Of a DNA stretch of 64,000 nt, positions 48,790 through 58,384 are shown one piece after another. The notes under the pieces were generated by a model. The model had not been told where the DNA came from, made no database searches, and saw only the letters and a list, made by a program, of their open reading frames with translations. The DNA lies in the NCBI RefSeq assembly GCF_003595175.1, contig NZ_CP032419.1, forward strand, positions 2,170,001 through 2,234,000. Direction: 5' to 3'. A program made the position numbers and the translations under genes. The DNA is from Pseudomonas cavernae (GTDB lineage: Bacteria; Pseudomonadota; Gammaproteobacteria; Pseudomonadales; Pseudomonadaceae). Numbering within the stretch: position 1 is the stretch's first letter; each line of letters opens with the position of its first letter.

Positions 48790-50117
48790 GAGGGTGTCCG
48801 AATTTTTGTGTAACCGGCTCATGAGCGACACTGTCGCTCCAGACCGGAGACACCATGAGCAAAACGAAACACCCCATCACCGACGAGCTGCTGGATCAGC
48901 TCCTGGCCAATTACCAGAAACCTGAAGACCTGATCGGTGCCGAAGGCATCCTCAAGCAACTGACCAAGAAGCTGGTCGAGCGTGCGCTGAATGCCGAGCT
49001 GACCCACCACCTCGGGCACGATAAGCATCAGCCGGCTAGCAACCCGGCTGGCAATATCCGCAACGGCTTCAGCCGCAAGAAGCTCAAGGGCGAGTTCGGC
49101 GAGCTGCCTATCGAGGTACCGCGTGACCGCCACGGCACCTTCGACCCGCAGATCGTCGAGAAGCAGCAGACCCGCTGGGCGGGCTTCGACGACAAGATCC
49201 TCTCGCTGTATGCCCGCGGCATGACCGTGCGTGAGATCCAGGCCCACTTGCAGGAAATGTATGGGGCCGAGGTGTCGCCTAGCCTGATTTCCTCGGTGAC
49301 CGATGCCATAGCCGATGAGGTGAAGGCCTGGCAGTCGCGACCGCTCGACGCGGTTTACCCCATCGTCTATCTCGACTGCATTCACACCAAGGTGCGCGAG
49401 GGCGCCGTGCGGGTGAAGGCGGTGTACCTGGCACTGGGCATCAACCTGGCCGGCGAGAAGGAAATCCTCGGACTGTGGATCGCTCAGAACGAGGGCGCCA
49501 AGTTCTGGTTGCAGGTGGTGACCGAACTGCGCAACCGCGGCGTGCAGGACATCTTCGTCGCCTGCGTGGATGGCCTGAAGGGCTTCCCCGAAGCCATCGA
49601 GGCGGTGTTCCCGCACACCAGCGTGCAGCTGTGCATCGTGCACATGGTCAGGCACAGCCTGAACTACGTGTCCTGGAAGCGCCGGGCCGAGGTGGCGGCT
49701 GATCTCAAGCGCATCTACCAGTCGGCCACCGCCGACGAGGCCGAACTGCGCCTAGGCGAATTCGAGGCCAAATGGGATGACGACTATCTGCCGATTGGCC
49801 AATCCTGGCGGCGAAACTGGCCGCGGATCACGCCGTTCTTCGACTTCCCGCCGGAGATTCGCAAGGTGATCTACACCACCAATGCCATCGAGTCGGTGAA
49901 CATGAGTCTGCGCAAGATCACCAAAAACCGCGGCTCGTTCCCCAGCGACGAAGCGCTGCTGAAACTGTTCTACCTGGCACTGCGCAACATCAGCAAGAAA
50001 TGGACGATGCCGATCCGCGACTGGAAGGCGGCGCTGACGCGCTTTACGATCAGCTACGAAGACAGGCTGCCACAGCAGTAACCCCAACCCCGGTTACACA
50101 AAATTCTGCACACCCTC
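48790..50117 (+). mobile_element. Complete IS256-family insertion sequence
   Basis: 1328 bp. Terminal inverted repeats: left GAGGGTGTCCGAATTTTTGT (48790 on), right read inward GAGGGTGTGCAGAATTTTGT. It contains one intact transposase gene. No matching 8-9-bp target duplication is visible (TCAAGTCAG / TTGCCTGGG), so DNA on one side was lost after insertion. It interrupts istB of the neighbouring IS21-type element. Confidence 0.88.
48855..50081 (+). CDS. IS256-family transposase
   Basis: A 408-residue mutator-type DDE transposase. Catalytic residues fit: D in [13 protein letters not shown] in [11 protein letters not shown], and E in [15 protein letters not shown]. The N-terminal part [17 protein letters not shown] and the [23 protein letters not shown] segment (split by eye) are standard. 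The ORF is uninterrupted and both terminal repeats are present, so the IS should be active. A decayed relative lies at 32345-32866. Confidence 0.95.
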   Translation: MSKTKHPITDELLDQLLANYQKPEDLIGAEGILKQLTKKLVERALNAELTHHLGHDKHQPASNPAGNIRNGFSRKKLKGEFGELPIEVPRDRHGTFDPQIVEKQQTRWAGFDDKILSLYARGMTVREIQAHLQEMYGAEVSPSLISSVTDAIADEVKAWQSRPLDAVYPIVYLDCIHTKVREGAVRVKAVYLALGINLAGEKEILGLWIAQNEGAKFWLQVVTELRNRGVQDIFVACVDGLKGFPEAIEAVFPHTSVQLCIVHMVRHSLNYVSWKRRAEVAADLKRIYQSATADEAELRLGEFEAKWDDDYLPIGQSWRRNWPRITPFFDFPPEIRKVIYTTNAIESVNMSLRKITKNRGSFPSDEALLKLFYLALRNISKKWTMPIRDWKAALTRFTISYEDRLPQQ

Positions 50118-50856
50118 TTGCCTGGGCTACCAAGCTGCTGTGTTGCAGGCGGTAGGACTCGTTGCCCGTTTCGACGATGTGGCAGTGGTGCGTAAGCCGA
50201 TCCAGCGGGGCTGTGGTCATCTTGGCGTTGCCGAACACGCTCGACCATTCTGCGAAGCTCAGGTTGGTCGTGATCATGACGCTGGTGTGCTCGTAAAGCT
50301 TGGACAGTAGGTGAAACAGCAGGGCACCGCCGGCCTGACTGAACGGCAAATAACCCAGCTCATCGAGGATGACCAAGTCCATGCGCAGCAGTGCTTGGGC
50401 GATCCGCCCGGCTTTGCCGTCGTGCTTCTCACGCTCCAGCAGATTGACCAGGTCAACCGTGGAGTAGAAGCGCACGCGCTTGCCGTGCAGGGTGATGCCG
50501 GACATGGCCAGCGCGGTGGCCAGGTGCGTCTTGCCGGTGCCCGGCCCGCCGATGAGCACCACGTTCTGCGCCGTGTCGGTAAAGGCCAGGCTGGCCAGCT
50601 CCCTGATCAGGCGTTCGTCGGCGCTGGAGGCGCTGAAGTCGAAGCCAGCCAGATCACGGTGCATGGGCAACTTGGCCATGCTCATTTGATGGTTCACCGA
50701 GCGGATGGCGCGATCCGCGTACTCCTGCTGGAGCAGGTGTTCGAGCAGCCATTTCGAGGAGGCTGTGGCCGACTCACCTTGCGCGACTAAGTCCGCCCAG
50801 GCATTGGCCATGCCGTGCAGGCGCAGTTCCTTGAGTTCTGTCATGAGATCACGCAT
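50050..50856 (-). CDS. istB: IS21-family helper ATPase IstB (3' end replaced by IS256 sequence)
   Basis: An AAA+ ATPase that activates IstA and selects target DNA. Walker A is [11 protein letters not shown] and Walker [21 protein letters not shown]. Native sequence runs to about ...[12 protein letters not shown]; from 50117 downward the frame continues into the IS256 end and stops at 50050, giving a foreign tail ([20 protein letters not shown]...). Only the last few residues of IstB seem lost, so residual function is possible. Its start overlaps istA by eight bases, as in IS21 elements. Confidence 0.9.
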   Translation of the reverse strand: MRDLMTELKELRLHGMANAWADLVAQGESATASSKWLLEHLLQQEYADRAIRSVNHQMSMAKLPMHRDLAGFDFSASSADERLIRELASLAFTDTAQNVVLIGGPGTGKTHLATALAMSGITLHGKRVRFYSTVDLVNLLEREKHDGKAGRIAQALLRMDLVILDELGYLPFSQAGGALLFHLLSKLYEHTSVMITTNLSFAEWSSVFGNAKMTTAPLDRLTHHCHIVETGNESYRLQHSSLVAQARGCAEFCVTGVGVTAVAACLRS

Positions 50857-52457
50857 GACGGATCTCCTTGGCGCTGCCGCGCAGACGGTCGTAGCGTGCC
50901 GTGTTCGCGACTGGCGCTTCCTTGAGCTGCAAGTGGGTTTCGACTGTTGGCGGTGGCTCGGTCGATGTCAGCCGCGCTACGACATTCAGGATGTGTTCAG
51001 CGCTCAGCGTGCCGGCTTCGAGTACCAGCTCTACGGCCACCAGCACGGCATTGAGTCCGGCAACGGGAACGGCGGCCAGGACTTGCGCCATGATCCTATC
51101 TCCGCCGGCATGACGTGCCAGACCATGCTTGAGCTGACGCAGCGGCGCTGGCAAATCCGCAAAGGGTGCGCCGTTGCGCAGCGCGCCCGGCTTGCGTTCA
51201 ATCAGCGGGATGTAGTGCTGCCAGTCATAGCCGACCTGGTCGCGATCCAGCAAACGCTCGTGGCTGGCAATCAACACCTCATCAGCCACCACCTCTATCC
51301 GTGTCGGATACAAGCGACTGCTGACCCACCGACCAGCGAACACGCACGGCACCGAGTAGCGGTTGCGCCCCACGCTGATCAGGCCGGTGCTGAAAACCCG
51401 CGCAGCACGCTCGACATAACCGTCGAAGGCCGTGGACATGGGCATCATTTCGGCCCGTTCCAGCTCCAATACCTCGGCCACACTGAGCCCGCTGTATTGC
51501 GGGTGCGGCAGCTCACGCCAGAGCGCACGGCAGCGCTGCCCCAGCCAGGCATTGAGTGCCTCGAAGGTATGGAATTGGCCGTCTTGAGCATCCAGCCAGA
51601 TGCGTCGCCGGCTGTCTTGCACGTTCTTTTCGACGATGCCCTTTTCCCAGCCAGCGGCGACGTTGCAGAAGTCCGGATCGAACAGGTAGTGCGCGCACAT
51701 CACCGCGAAGCGCGCATTCACCGTCCGGCCTTTGCCTTTATTGACCTTGTCGACGGCCGTCTTCATGTTGTCGTAAATGCCTCGGCGCGGCACGCCGCCC
51801 AAGGCGCTGAACGAGCGCGTATGCGCGTCGAACAACATCTCGTGACCTTGGCTCGGATAAGCCACCAGCCAGAATGCACGGCTGGCACATAGCTTCAGGT
51901 GCGCCACCTGCATGCGCCGGTACATGCCGCCGATCAGCAAACCCTCCTCGCTCCAGTCAAACTGAAACGCCTCGCCAAGCGCAAAGGTCAACGGCACAAA
52001 GGCGTGCAGAGCCTTACCCTGATCCCCGCGCCAGGCACGGATAAACGCGGTGAGCTGGCTGTAGCCACCGTCGTAACCCTCGGCTTTGATTTGCGCCAAC
52101 AGCGCCTTGGCACTGCGCCGCTGTTGCTTGGGACGCAGCGAGTCGGCTTTCAGCGCCTGCTCCAGCGTTGCGTGAAAAGCACTCAGCTTGTTGAAAACCG
52201 CGCGGCGCTGGTACGCCGGCTGCTTGGTCTCCGGTGCCCTGACCCACTTGCGGATCGTGTTACGCGCCAACCCGGTGCGCTTGGTTATCTCATGCAGCGA
52301 CAGCTTGTCGCGAAAATACATCCGGCGAATTTTGCCCATCATTTCCATACTTATCACCCTGTGTTCTCCTGCTCAAAAATTGAGCAGGAGCAGTTGAACA
52401 CCTGGGTCAGTTTTCGATCGGCAGAACAGCCTCTACTGGGTCAGTTTTCGGTCAGCA
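50118..52457 (-). mobile_element. IS21-family element, left end lost
   Basis: This holds istA and istB in the usual overlapping order. The right end is visible as two direct repeats CTGGGTCAGTTTTCGATCGG (52402 on) and CTGGGTCAGTTTTCGGTCAG (52436 on), the multiple terminal repeats of IS21 elements. The other end was removed by the IS256 insertion at 50117. A perfect hairpin CTCCTGCTCAA AAA TTGAGCAGGAG lies at 52366-52390, upstream of istA. The element directly abuts a 5'-truncated acyl-CoA ligase gene. Confidence 0.85.
50849..52348 (-). CDS. istA: IS21-family transposase IstA
   Basis: A 499-residue DDE transposase. It has an N-terminal HTH ([20 protein letters not shown]), an integrase core with D in [11 protein letters not shown] in [11 protein letters not shown] and E near [20 protein letters not shown], and a C-terminal beta region ([20 protein letters not shown]). 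The ATG at 52348 follows AGGGTG; a GTG three codons upstream is possible. It appears intact, but transposition in place is unlikely because one IS end is missing. Confidence 0.93.
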   Translation of the reverse strand: MEMMGKIRRMYFRDKLSLHEITKRTGLARNTIRKWVRAPETKQPAYQRRAVFNKLSAFHATLEQALKADSLRPKQQRRSAKALLAQIKAEGYDGGYSQLTAFIRAWRGDQGKALHAFVPLTFALGEAFQFDWSEEGLLIGGMYRRMQVAHLKLCASRAFWLVAYPSQGHEMLFDAHTRSFSALGGVPRRGIYDNMKTAVDKVNKGKGRTVNARFAVMCAHYLFDPDFCNVAAGWEKGIVEKNVQDSRRRIWLDAQDGQFHTFEALNAWLGQRCRALWRELPHPQYSGLSVAEVLELERAEMMPMSTAFDGYVERAARVFSTGLISVGRNRYSVPCVFAGRWVSSRLYPTRIEVVADEVLIASHERLLDRDQVGYDWQHYIPLIERKPGALRNGAPFADLPAPLRQLKHGLARHAGGDRIMAQVLAAVPVAGLNAVLVAVELVLEAGTLSAEHILNVVARLTSTEPPPTVETHLQLKEAPVANTARYDRLRGSAKEIRHA

Positions 52458-53597
52458 GCAACACAGCTGATCGCCGAGGCGGCGCCGATCGAAGATGCCG
52501 GTCGCGGTGGCAACGACCTGGCCTGCGTGATGTACACCGGCGGCACCACTGGCTTCCCCAAAGGCGTGATGCAGTCGCACCTGAACCTGTGGGCCGCGTG
52601 CATCCAGCGCATGGCGGAAATTCCGCAAACCACGGACAAGCGCGACCTGTTCGTCATGCCGCTGTTCCATATCGCCGGCCTGGCACGCGTCGTCTCCGGC
52701 TTCATCTCCGGTGGCTCGCTCGTGCTGGTGCCGATGTTCGAGCCGAGCGAGGTGCTGGCCATTATCGAGCGCGAGGCGGTCACCGACACGATCCTGGTGC
52801 CGACCATGATCCAGACGTTGCTGGCCCATCCCGAATTCGTCAAGCGTGACCTGAGCAGCCTCAAGCGCCTGACCTACGGCGCCTCGCCCATCGCCGGTGA
52901 GATAGTCGAGCAGATCCTTGCCGTGCTGCCCGAGCTGCAGCTGTCGCACTCCTATGGGCTCACCGAGGCTTGCCCGATCGTGTCGACCAACCCGCCGGAG
53001 AACCACACGCTGGCAGCGCGCCAGCGCGGCCTGACTCGCTCCGTCGGCCGTGGCGGCTTTGGAGTTAACGTCAAGGTCGTCGACGAGCACGGCCGCGAAG
53101 TGCCGCGCGGCACCGTCGGGGAAATCATCGTGCGCGGGCCGAACATCATGCAGGGCTACTGGAACAAGCTGGAGGAAACCGCCAAGGCGCTGCGCGACGG
53201 CTGGCTGTACACCGGCGACGGCGCCTACATGGACGAGCAGGGCTACCTGTTCATCATCGACCGGCTGAAGGACATGATCGTCAGCGGTGGCGAGAACGTC
53301 TATTCGGCCGAAGTGGAGAGCGTCATCACCCGTCACTCGGCGGTGGCCATGTGCGCGGTGATCGGCATTCCGCATGACCAGTGGGGTGAGGCGGTGCATG
53401 CGGTGGTGGTGTGCAAGTCGGGAACCTCGCTCAGCGAGAACGAAGTGCGCGCGCATTGCCGCGAGTCGATCGCTGGCTACAAGTGCCCGAAGAGCGTCGA
53501 GTTCCGCGAGTCTCTACCGCTGACCGGGGCCGGCAAGATTCTCAAACGCGAACTGCGTGATCCGTTCTGGGCGGGTAAGACGCGAGGGGTGAACTGA
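52458..53597 (+). pseudogene. Acyl-CoA synthetase, 5'-truncated by IS21
   Basis: An AMP-forming acyl-CoA ligase whose first ~140 residues have been removed by the IS. The open frame begins right at the IS end (ATQLIAEAAPIEDAGRGG) and runs 379 codons. It keeps the P-loop-like MYTGGTTGFPKGVM, the motif SYGLTEACPIVSTNPPE, GWLYTGDGAYMDEQGYLFIIDR, and the C-terminal catalytic Lys in PLTGAGKILKREL. Full-length relatives have about 510-520 residues, so this is probably inactive unless translated from internal GTG/ATG codons near 52527. It overlaps the thioesterase gene by one base and was evidently in its operon. Confidence 0.88.
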
Positions 53598-54028
53598 TGA
53601 GCGCTGCCGAAAACAACTCAATGACAGACGTGCCTGAGGGCTTCGCGCCGCTGGAGGTCTCGCCTGGTTTCGTACGCTTTTGCGGTGGTTTTTATTTCCA
53701 TAACGAGCTGCCGATCGTGGCCGTGCGCATCGGACCGGAGCATCTCAATTCCGTGCGCATCGTGCATGGTGGCTTTCTGGCGACGGTGGCGGATTCGGCT
53801 TTCGGCGTGGTGTTCAAACGCCAGCTCGGCACGCCAGTGCCGTCTATCACGATCAATTTGAACATCGACTACCTCGGAGCCGTGCGCGAAGGCGAGTGGC
53901 TCGAGGCGCATGTCGATGTGCTCAAAGTGGGTAGCAGCTTCGCGAATGCAAGCTGCCTGCTCAAGGTCGGCGAACGACTGGTGCTGCGTGCCAACGGCAT
54001 TTTCACGATTTGGAAGGGCAAGGTTTAG
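53597..54028 (+). CDS. PaaI-type acyl-CoA thioesterase
   Basis: A 143-residue hotdog-fold thioesterase of the PaaI/4HBT class. The signature is VRIVHGGFLATVADSAFGVV, with the general-base region Asp/His-Gly-Gly, followed by the beta-sheet SITINLNIDYLGAVREGEW. It would release acids from CoA or clear dead-end acyl-CoAs. The start overlaps the ligase stop (TGATG), so translation was coupled; its promoter may now be supplied from the IS21 end. Substrate unknown, but context suggests unusual acyl chains. Confidence 0.87.
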   Translation: MSAAENNSMTDVPEGFAPLEVSPGFVRFCGGFYFHNELPIVAVRIGPEHLNSVRIVHGGFLATVADSAFGVVFKRQLGTPVPSITINLNIDYLGAVREGEWLEAHVDVLKVGSSFANASCLLKVGERLVLRANGIFTIWKGKV

Positions 54029-54392
54029 CCTCCCGTATGAACCCATCCGCAACAGGCGACTGGGTCTGTGCGGAATCAGGCTGACGAAGACGCGGAGTGC
54101 CAGCGCTGTGGATGAACAGCCTGCACTTCGCAGTGCCGAACACCCAGTCGCAGGCCTCGCAGCAACGTCACGCTGCAGCTTCCGAGCAGTTTCTCCCCCA
54201 CAATAAGAACAGGGGAGAAACCATGTACCTGACCCAGCGCCTGCAGCGCCAGGCGCAGGGGGCGAGGCGGGCTACGTCGACCAAGGCCCCGTACCCGCCG
54301 AGCACGGTGGCGGTGACTTCAGCCATGCCGCCGTGCTGGTCGAGGAGCTGTCTTGATCACAGGACGGGCTGCATCGCCTGATCATCCCCCAG
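54029..54392. other. Gap with gene fragments between convergent operons
   Basis: Except for the fragment at 54223-54357, I see nothing functional. The stretch joins the ends of two convergent transcription units. Confidence 0.5.
54223..54357 (+). pseudogene. Fused remnants of acyl-CoA ligase and dehydrogenase starts
   Basis: An ATG with AGGGGAG upstream opens MYLTQRLQRQAQ, the usual beginning of fatty acyl-CoA ligases. A few codons later, in another frame, is GYVDQGPVPAEHGGGDFSHA followed by AVLVEELS and a stop, which resembles the GGxGGDFSH region of acyl-CoA dehydrogenases. Two unrelated gene pieces appear joined by a deletion. Confidence 0.5.
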
Positions 54393-56189
54393 CTAGAAGC
54401 ACTCGTCGTCCATGGCCAGTGCCGCGTCGCCGCCCTGGATTAGCGTCTGCGCCAGACCTCCGGTGCGCACCAGCAGGTGGTCGGCGTAGAAGCGTGCAGT
54501 GTGCAGCTTGGCCTGATAGAACGGGGCCTCATCGCTGCCGTCGCTTAGTTGTTGCTGGGCGACCAGTGCCGCGCGGGCGAGCTGCCAGCCGCCAGCGACG
54601 ATACCGAACAGCTCGAGGAAGGGCACCGAACCTACCGATACCTGGCGCACCTGAGCGTCGTAGTTGGCGACGATGAAACGCACCGCCTTTTCCAGCGCCA
54701 GGATGCCCTGGTGCAGCGTCTGAGCGATGTGGCTCAGGACCACGTCGTCGGCGTCGTCCAACTGCTGCTCGACGCCGCGCATTTGGGCGATCACCCGAGC
54801 CACGGCCTGGCCCTGGTCGCGGGCGATCTTGCGGCCGATCAGGTCGGCGGCCTGGATGCCGGTGGTGCCTTCGTAGATGCTGGTGATGCGGGCATCGCGC
54901 AGGTGCTGGGCGGCACCGGTTTCCTCGATGAAGCCCATGCCGCCGTGGATCTGCACGCCCAACGAGGCGATGTCGATGGCGTTCTCGGTGCTCCAGCCCT
55001 TGACCACCGGGATCATCAGGTCGACGAAGGCCTGGCTGTGCTGGCGCTGCGCGGTGTCGGCATGGCGCTGAGCGATGTCCATCGCGGTGGCCACTTCGCA
55101 GGCCAGCGCACGCATGGCTTCGGTGCGCGACTTCATCGACAGCAGCATGCGCCGCACGTCCGGGTGACGGATGATCGCCACCTTGTCGCGGCTCTTGGCG
55201 CCGAGTTCGCTGCCCTGCACGCGGTCGCGGGCATAGGCGAGGGCGCGTTGATAGGCGCGCTCGGACAGGCCGATGCCTTCGATGCCGACCGAGAAGCGCG
55301 CCGCGTTCATCATGATGAACATGTATTCCAGGCCGCGGTTTTCTTCGCCGACCAGCCAGCCAGTGGCGCCGCCTTGGTCGCCGAAGGCCAATACCGCGGT
55401 CGGGCTGGCGTGGATGCCGAGCTTGTGTTCGATCGACACGCAACGCACATCGTTGCGCGCGCCGAGGCTGCCGTCGGCGTTGACCAGGAACTTCGGCACG
55501 ACGAACAGCGAGATGCCTTTGACGCCGTCCGGCGCGCCCGGCACGCGGGCCAGCACCAGGTGGACGATATTGTCGGTGAGGTTGTGCTCGCCGTAGGTGA
55601 TGAAGATCTTCTGGCCGTAGACGCGGTAGCTGCCGTCGCCCTGCGGTTCGGCGCGGCTGCGCACGGCGGCCAGGTCGGAACCGGCTTGCGGCTCGGTGAG
55701 GTTCATGGAACCGGTCCACTCGCCGCTGACCATCTTCGGCAGGTAGGTTGCCTTGAGATGCTCGGAGCCACGCAGCTCGATGGCTTCGATGGCACCACGG
55801 GTCAGCATCGGGCACAGACCGAAGGACACGTTGGCGCCGTTCCACATTTCCTCGACCAACGCCGAGACCAGACGCGGCAGGCCCTGGCCGCCGAATTCCG
55901 GTTCGCAGGACAAGGCGTTCCAGCCGCCTTCGACAAACTGCTCGTAGGCTTTCTTCCAGCCAACCGGGGTGCTGACTTCGCCATCGTTCCAGCGCGCGCC
56001 TTCATGGTCGCCACTCACGTTGAGCGGCGATAGCACGCCGCTGGCGAACTTGCCGGCTTCGCCGAGAATCGCCTCGACCAGATCCGGTCCCATCTCCTCG
56101 CAGTCGGGCAAACCGCTGACCTGGTCCAGATGACCCAGCTCGTTCAGGACGAACTGCATGTCGCGCAGGGGGGCGTTGTATTCACTCAT
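54393..56189 (-). CDS. Acyl-CoA dehydrogenase (long, FadE-like C-terminal domain)
   Basis: A 598-residue FAD enzyme that introduces the alpha-beta double bond into acyl-CoA. Motifs: SGEWTGSMNLTEPQAGSDLAAVRSRA (FAD/substrate binding, split by eye), ENRGLEYMFIMMNAARFSVG, the catalytic-base region HGGMGFIEETGAAQHLRDAR with ITSIYEGTTGIQAADLIGRK, and a C-terminal helical extension (about 460-598) as in the ~600-residue acyl-CoA dehydrogenase class. The ATG at 56189 is preferred over 56207. It is transcribed with the sulfatase and downstream beta-oxidation genes. Confidence 0.93.
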   Translation of the reverse strand: MSEYNAPLRDMQFVLNELGHLDQVSGLPDCEEMGPDLVEAILGEAGKFASGVLSPLNVSGDHEGARWNDGEVSTPVGWKKAYEQFVEGGWNALSCEPEFGGQGLPRLVSALVEEMWNGANVSFGLCPMLTRGAIEAIELRGSEHLKATYLPKMVSGEWTGSMNLTEPQAGSDLAAVRSRAEPQGDGSYRVYGQKIFITYGEHNLTDNIVHLVLARVPGAPDGVKGISLFVVPKFLVNADGSLGARNDVRCVSIEHKLGIHASPTAVLAFGDQGGATGWLVGEENRGLEYMFIMMNAARFSVGIEGIGLSERAYQRALAYARDRVQGSELGAKSRDKVAIIRHPDVRRMLLSMKSRTEAMRALACEVATAMDIAQRHADTAQRQHSQAFVDLMIPVVKGWSTENAIDIASLGVQIHGGMGFIEETGAAQHLRDARITSIYEGTTGIQAADLIGRKIARDQGQAVARVIAQMRGVEQQLDDADDVVLSHIAQTLHQGILALEKAVRFIVANYDAQVRQVSVGSVPFLELFGIVAGGWQLARAALVAQQQLSDGSDEAPFYQAKLHTARFYADHLLVRTGGLAQTLIQGGDAALAMDDECF

Positions 56190-56261
56190 AAAAGGCTCTC
56201 TATGCAATCAGTAACGCAGCAGCCCAGCGCAAGGCGCTGGGCTGCTGTCCAAGGCTTTGCC

Positions 56262-58247
56262 TCAGGGCGTGACGATATTGAATTGCTGGTTGAAGGTGTC
56301 GAGCGTGGACAGGAACTCGCCGAGCTTTTTGCCGTTGCCGTCCAGCTTGATGGCGCCCTGCTTGATCGCGGTGGGGAAGTCCAGCTGACGCATGCTGATC
56401 TGGTCCAGGGTGCTCTTGTCCATCTTCACGGTGACGTTGGCCTGCGGGTTCTGCTTGCCTTCGCGATGAGTCAGCACGCCGTTGCGCAGGGTCAGCACGA
56501 AGGGCTGCTTGACGTCCTCGAACACCCAGTTGAGGACCATGTCGTGGCCCTGGGCCTTGTCGCTGTCCAGGCGCACGGCGAGGTAGTCGAAGAACTGGCT
56601 GGCGGTCATCGAGCGTCCCAGGTCGGATCGCGTCGAGCCACCGGTATAGGCCGGCACGCCGTTGCGCAGCTCCATCGTCCCGGTCAGGTAGATGTTGCGC
56701 CACAGGGCGTTCTCGCTCTGATAGCCAAGCTGCTCCAGAGCATCTGCCTGCAGGTCCTTGGCAGCCTGGTTGCCCGGCTCGGCGAATACCAGGTGGTTGC
56801 CGAGGGTCGCAGCCCAGCGGTAGTCACCTTTGGCGATGGCCGCTTGCATCTGCTTGAGTACCGCGGCGGCGCCACCCATGGCTGCAACGTAATGGGTGCC
56901 GGCATCCACGGGGGGCAGTGGGTTGAGGTTGGCTGGGTTGCCGTCGTAATAACCGAGGTAGCGCTGGTACACGGCGCGCGAGTTGTGGCTGAGGGAGCCG
57001 TAGTAACTGCGGGTGTACCACTTCTTCTCCAGGTCGCCGGGCAACTTGTCCATCTTCTCGGCGATCTCGGCCGACGTCAGTCCCTTGTTGAGCAGGTTCA
57101 GGGTGCGATTGTTGAGGAAGGCGTACATGTCGCGCTGGTCGGCGAGGAAGGTGCGGATGCGTTCACCGCCCCAGACCGGCCAGTTGTGCGAAATGAACAT
57201 TACGTCGGTCTTGGCGCCATAGCGCTCGAGGCTTTCGTCGATGAATTCAAACCAGGCCTTGGCGTCGCGCACCAGGGCACCACGCGGGGTGAGCACGTTG
57301 TGCATCATCTGCGTGGTGTTTTCCGACATGCACAGCGCGTGCTGCTTAGGCAGGAAGAAGTTCATCTCCGACGGCGCTTCGGTGCCGGGGGTTAGCTGGA
57401 ACTCGACTTCGATGCCGGCAATGCGGTGGGTTTCGTAGGGTTCTTTGATCAGATCGGTCGGCGCAATCACGCTGATGGCGCCGTTGACGGCGATGGTTTT
57501 GCCCATGCCGGTGTCGACCTGGCCTTTTTCGCCACGCGGCAGCAGCGAACCGAACTGGAACTGCGCACGGCGGCTCATGGCGGTGCCGGCGAACACGTTC
57601 TCGGCGACCACGTGCTCCATAAAGCCCGATGGGGCGAAGATCTTCACCTTGCCGGCCTTGACGTCCGCCTCGTCGACCACGCCGCGCACGCCGCCGAAGT
57701 GGTCGCCATGGCTATGGCTGTAGGCGACCGCGACCACCGGCTTTTTCGGCCGGTGCTGGTAGTACAGCTCGAGCGCGGCCTTGGCGGTTTCGCCGTAGGT
57801 CAGCGGGTCGATGATGAACAGGCCGTCATCGCCTTCGATGACGGTCATGTTCGACACGTCCATGCCGCGCAGCTGGTAGATGTTCTCGGCGACCTGGAAC
57901 AAACCGGCGTGCTTGTTCAGCTGGGCCAGGCGCCACAGGCTAGGGTTGACACTTTCAGGGGACTTGTTGGCGTCGAGGAATTTGTAGGCGTCGATGTCCC
58001 ATACCACCTGGCCATCGGCATTCTTGATCTGCCCGCTGAACGGCGCGATCAGCCCGCGGCTGGCCGACTCGTAATCGGCACGGTCGGTGAACGGCAGGAC
58101 CTTCAGCACTTCGGCGTTCTTCGTCGCGGTGATCGGGCTGGCGGGCTTGCTGGCTTGGGGGGCGGCAGCTAGCAGCGGCTGGCTCAGGCTGGCGGCGAGC
58201 AGGCAGGTCAACAGGGAACGCTGGCGAGCAAAGGAGGGCAGGGCCAT
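56262..58247 (-). CDS. Secreted SdsA-type alkylsulfatase
   Basis: A 661-residue metallo-beta-lactamase-fold sulfatase that hydrolyses primary alkyl sulfates such as SDS to alcohol and sulfate. It has a signal peptide (MALPSFARQRSLLTCLLAAS then ...QPLLAA). The zinc motif H178-S-H180-G-D182-H183 is in VAVAYSHSHGDHFGGVRG; further ligands lie around SENTTQMMHN and FISHNWPVWGGERI. The dimerisation domain and the C-terminal SCP2-like domain (about 535-661) are complete. The ATG at 58247 has GGAG upstream. Its place inside a CoA-ester oxidation cluster suggests the released alcohol feeds that pathway after oxidation to the acid. A named symbol (sdsA1) would need identity checks. Confidence 0.92.
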   Translation of the reverse strand: MALPSFARQRSLLTCLLAASLSQPLLAAAPQASKPASPITATKNAEVLKVLPFTDRADYESASRGLIAPFSGQIKNADGQVVWDIDAYKFLDANKSPESVNPSLWRLAQLNKHAGLFQVAENIYQLRGMDVSNMTVIEGDDGLFIIDPLTYGETAKAALELYYQHRPKKPVVAVAYSHSHGDHFGGVRGVVDEADVKAGKVKIFAPSGFMEHVVAENVFAGTAMSRRAQFQFGSLLPRGEKGQVDTGMGKTIAVNGAISVIAPTDLIKEPYETHRIAGIEVEFQLTPGTEAPSEMNFFLPKQHALCMSENTTQMMHNVLTPRGALVRDAKAWFEFIDESLERYGAKTDVMFISHNWPVWGGERIRTFLADQRDMYAFLNNRTLNLLNKGLTSAEIAEKMDKLPGDLEKKWYTRSYYGSLSHNSRAVYQRYLGYYDGNPANLNPLPPVDAGTHYVAAMGGAAAVLKQMQAAIAKGDYRWAATLGNHLVFAEPGNQAAKDLQADALEQLGYQSENALWRNIYLTGTMELRNGVPAYTGGSTRSDLGRSMTASQFFDYLAVRLDSDKAQGHDMVLNWVFEDVKQPFVLTLRNGVLTHREGKQNPQANVTVKMDKSTLDQISMRQLDFPTAIKQGAIKLDGNGKKLGEFLSTLDTFNQQFNIVTP

Positions 58248-58384
58248 ACAAACTCCAGGAATTATTTTTAGGAACTGGAAAGGTGAAAATGATGCGGCGG
58301 GCGCACGGGCCCGGCCAGCCCGGTGGGCTGGCGGAAGGCTGTGGAGCCGGCCCGCCACGCGGCAGGCCGACTCCGAGGTGCGGC

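Noticed and set aside
52014..52849. Long plus-strand frame spanning istA and the ligase fragment
   Set aside because: It crosses the IS21 end and reads the ligase out of frame; not a gene.
54549..56033. 494-codon plus-strand frame opposite the acyl-CoA dehydrogenase
   Set aside because: Antisense shadow of a well-conserved gene in high-GC DNA.
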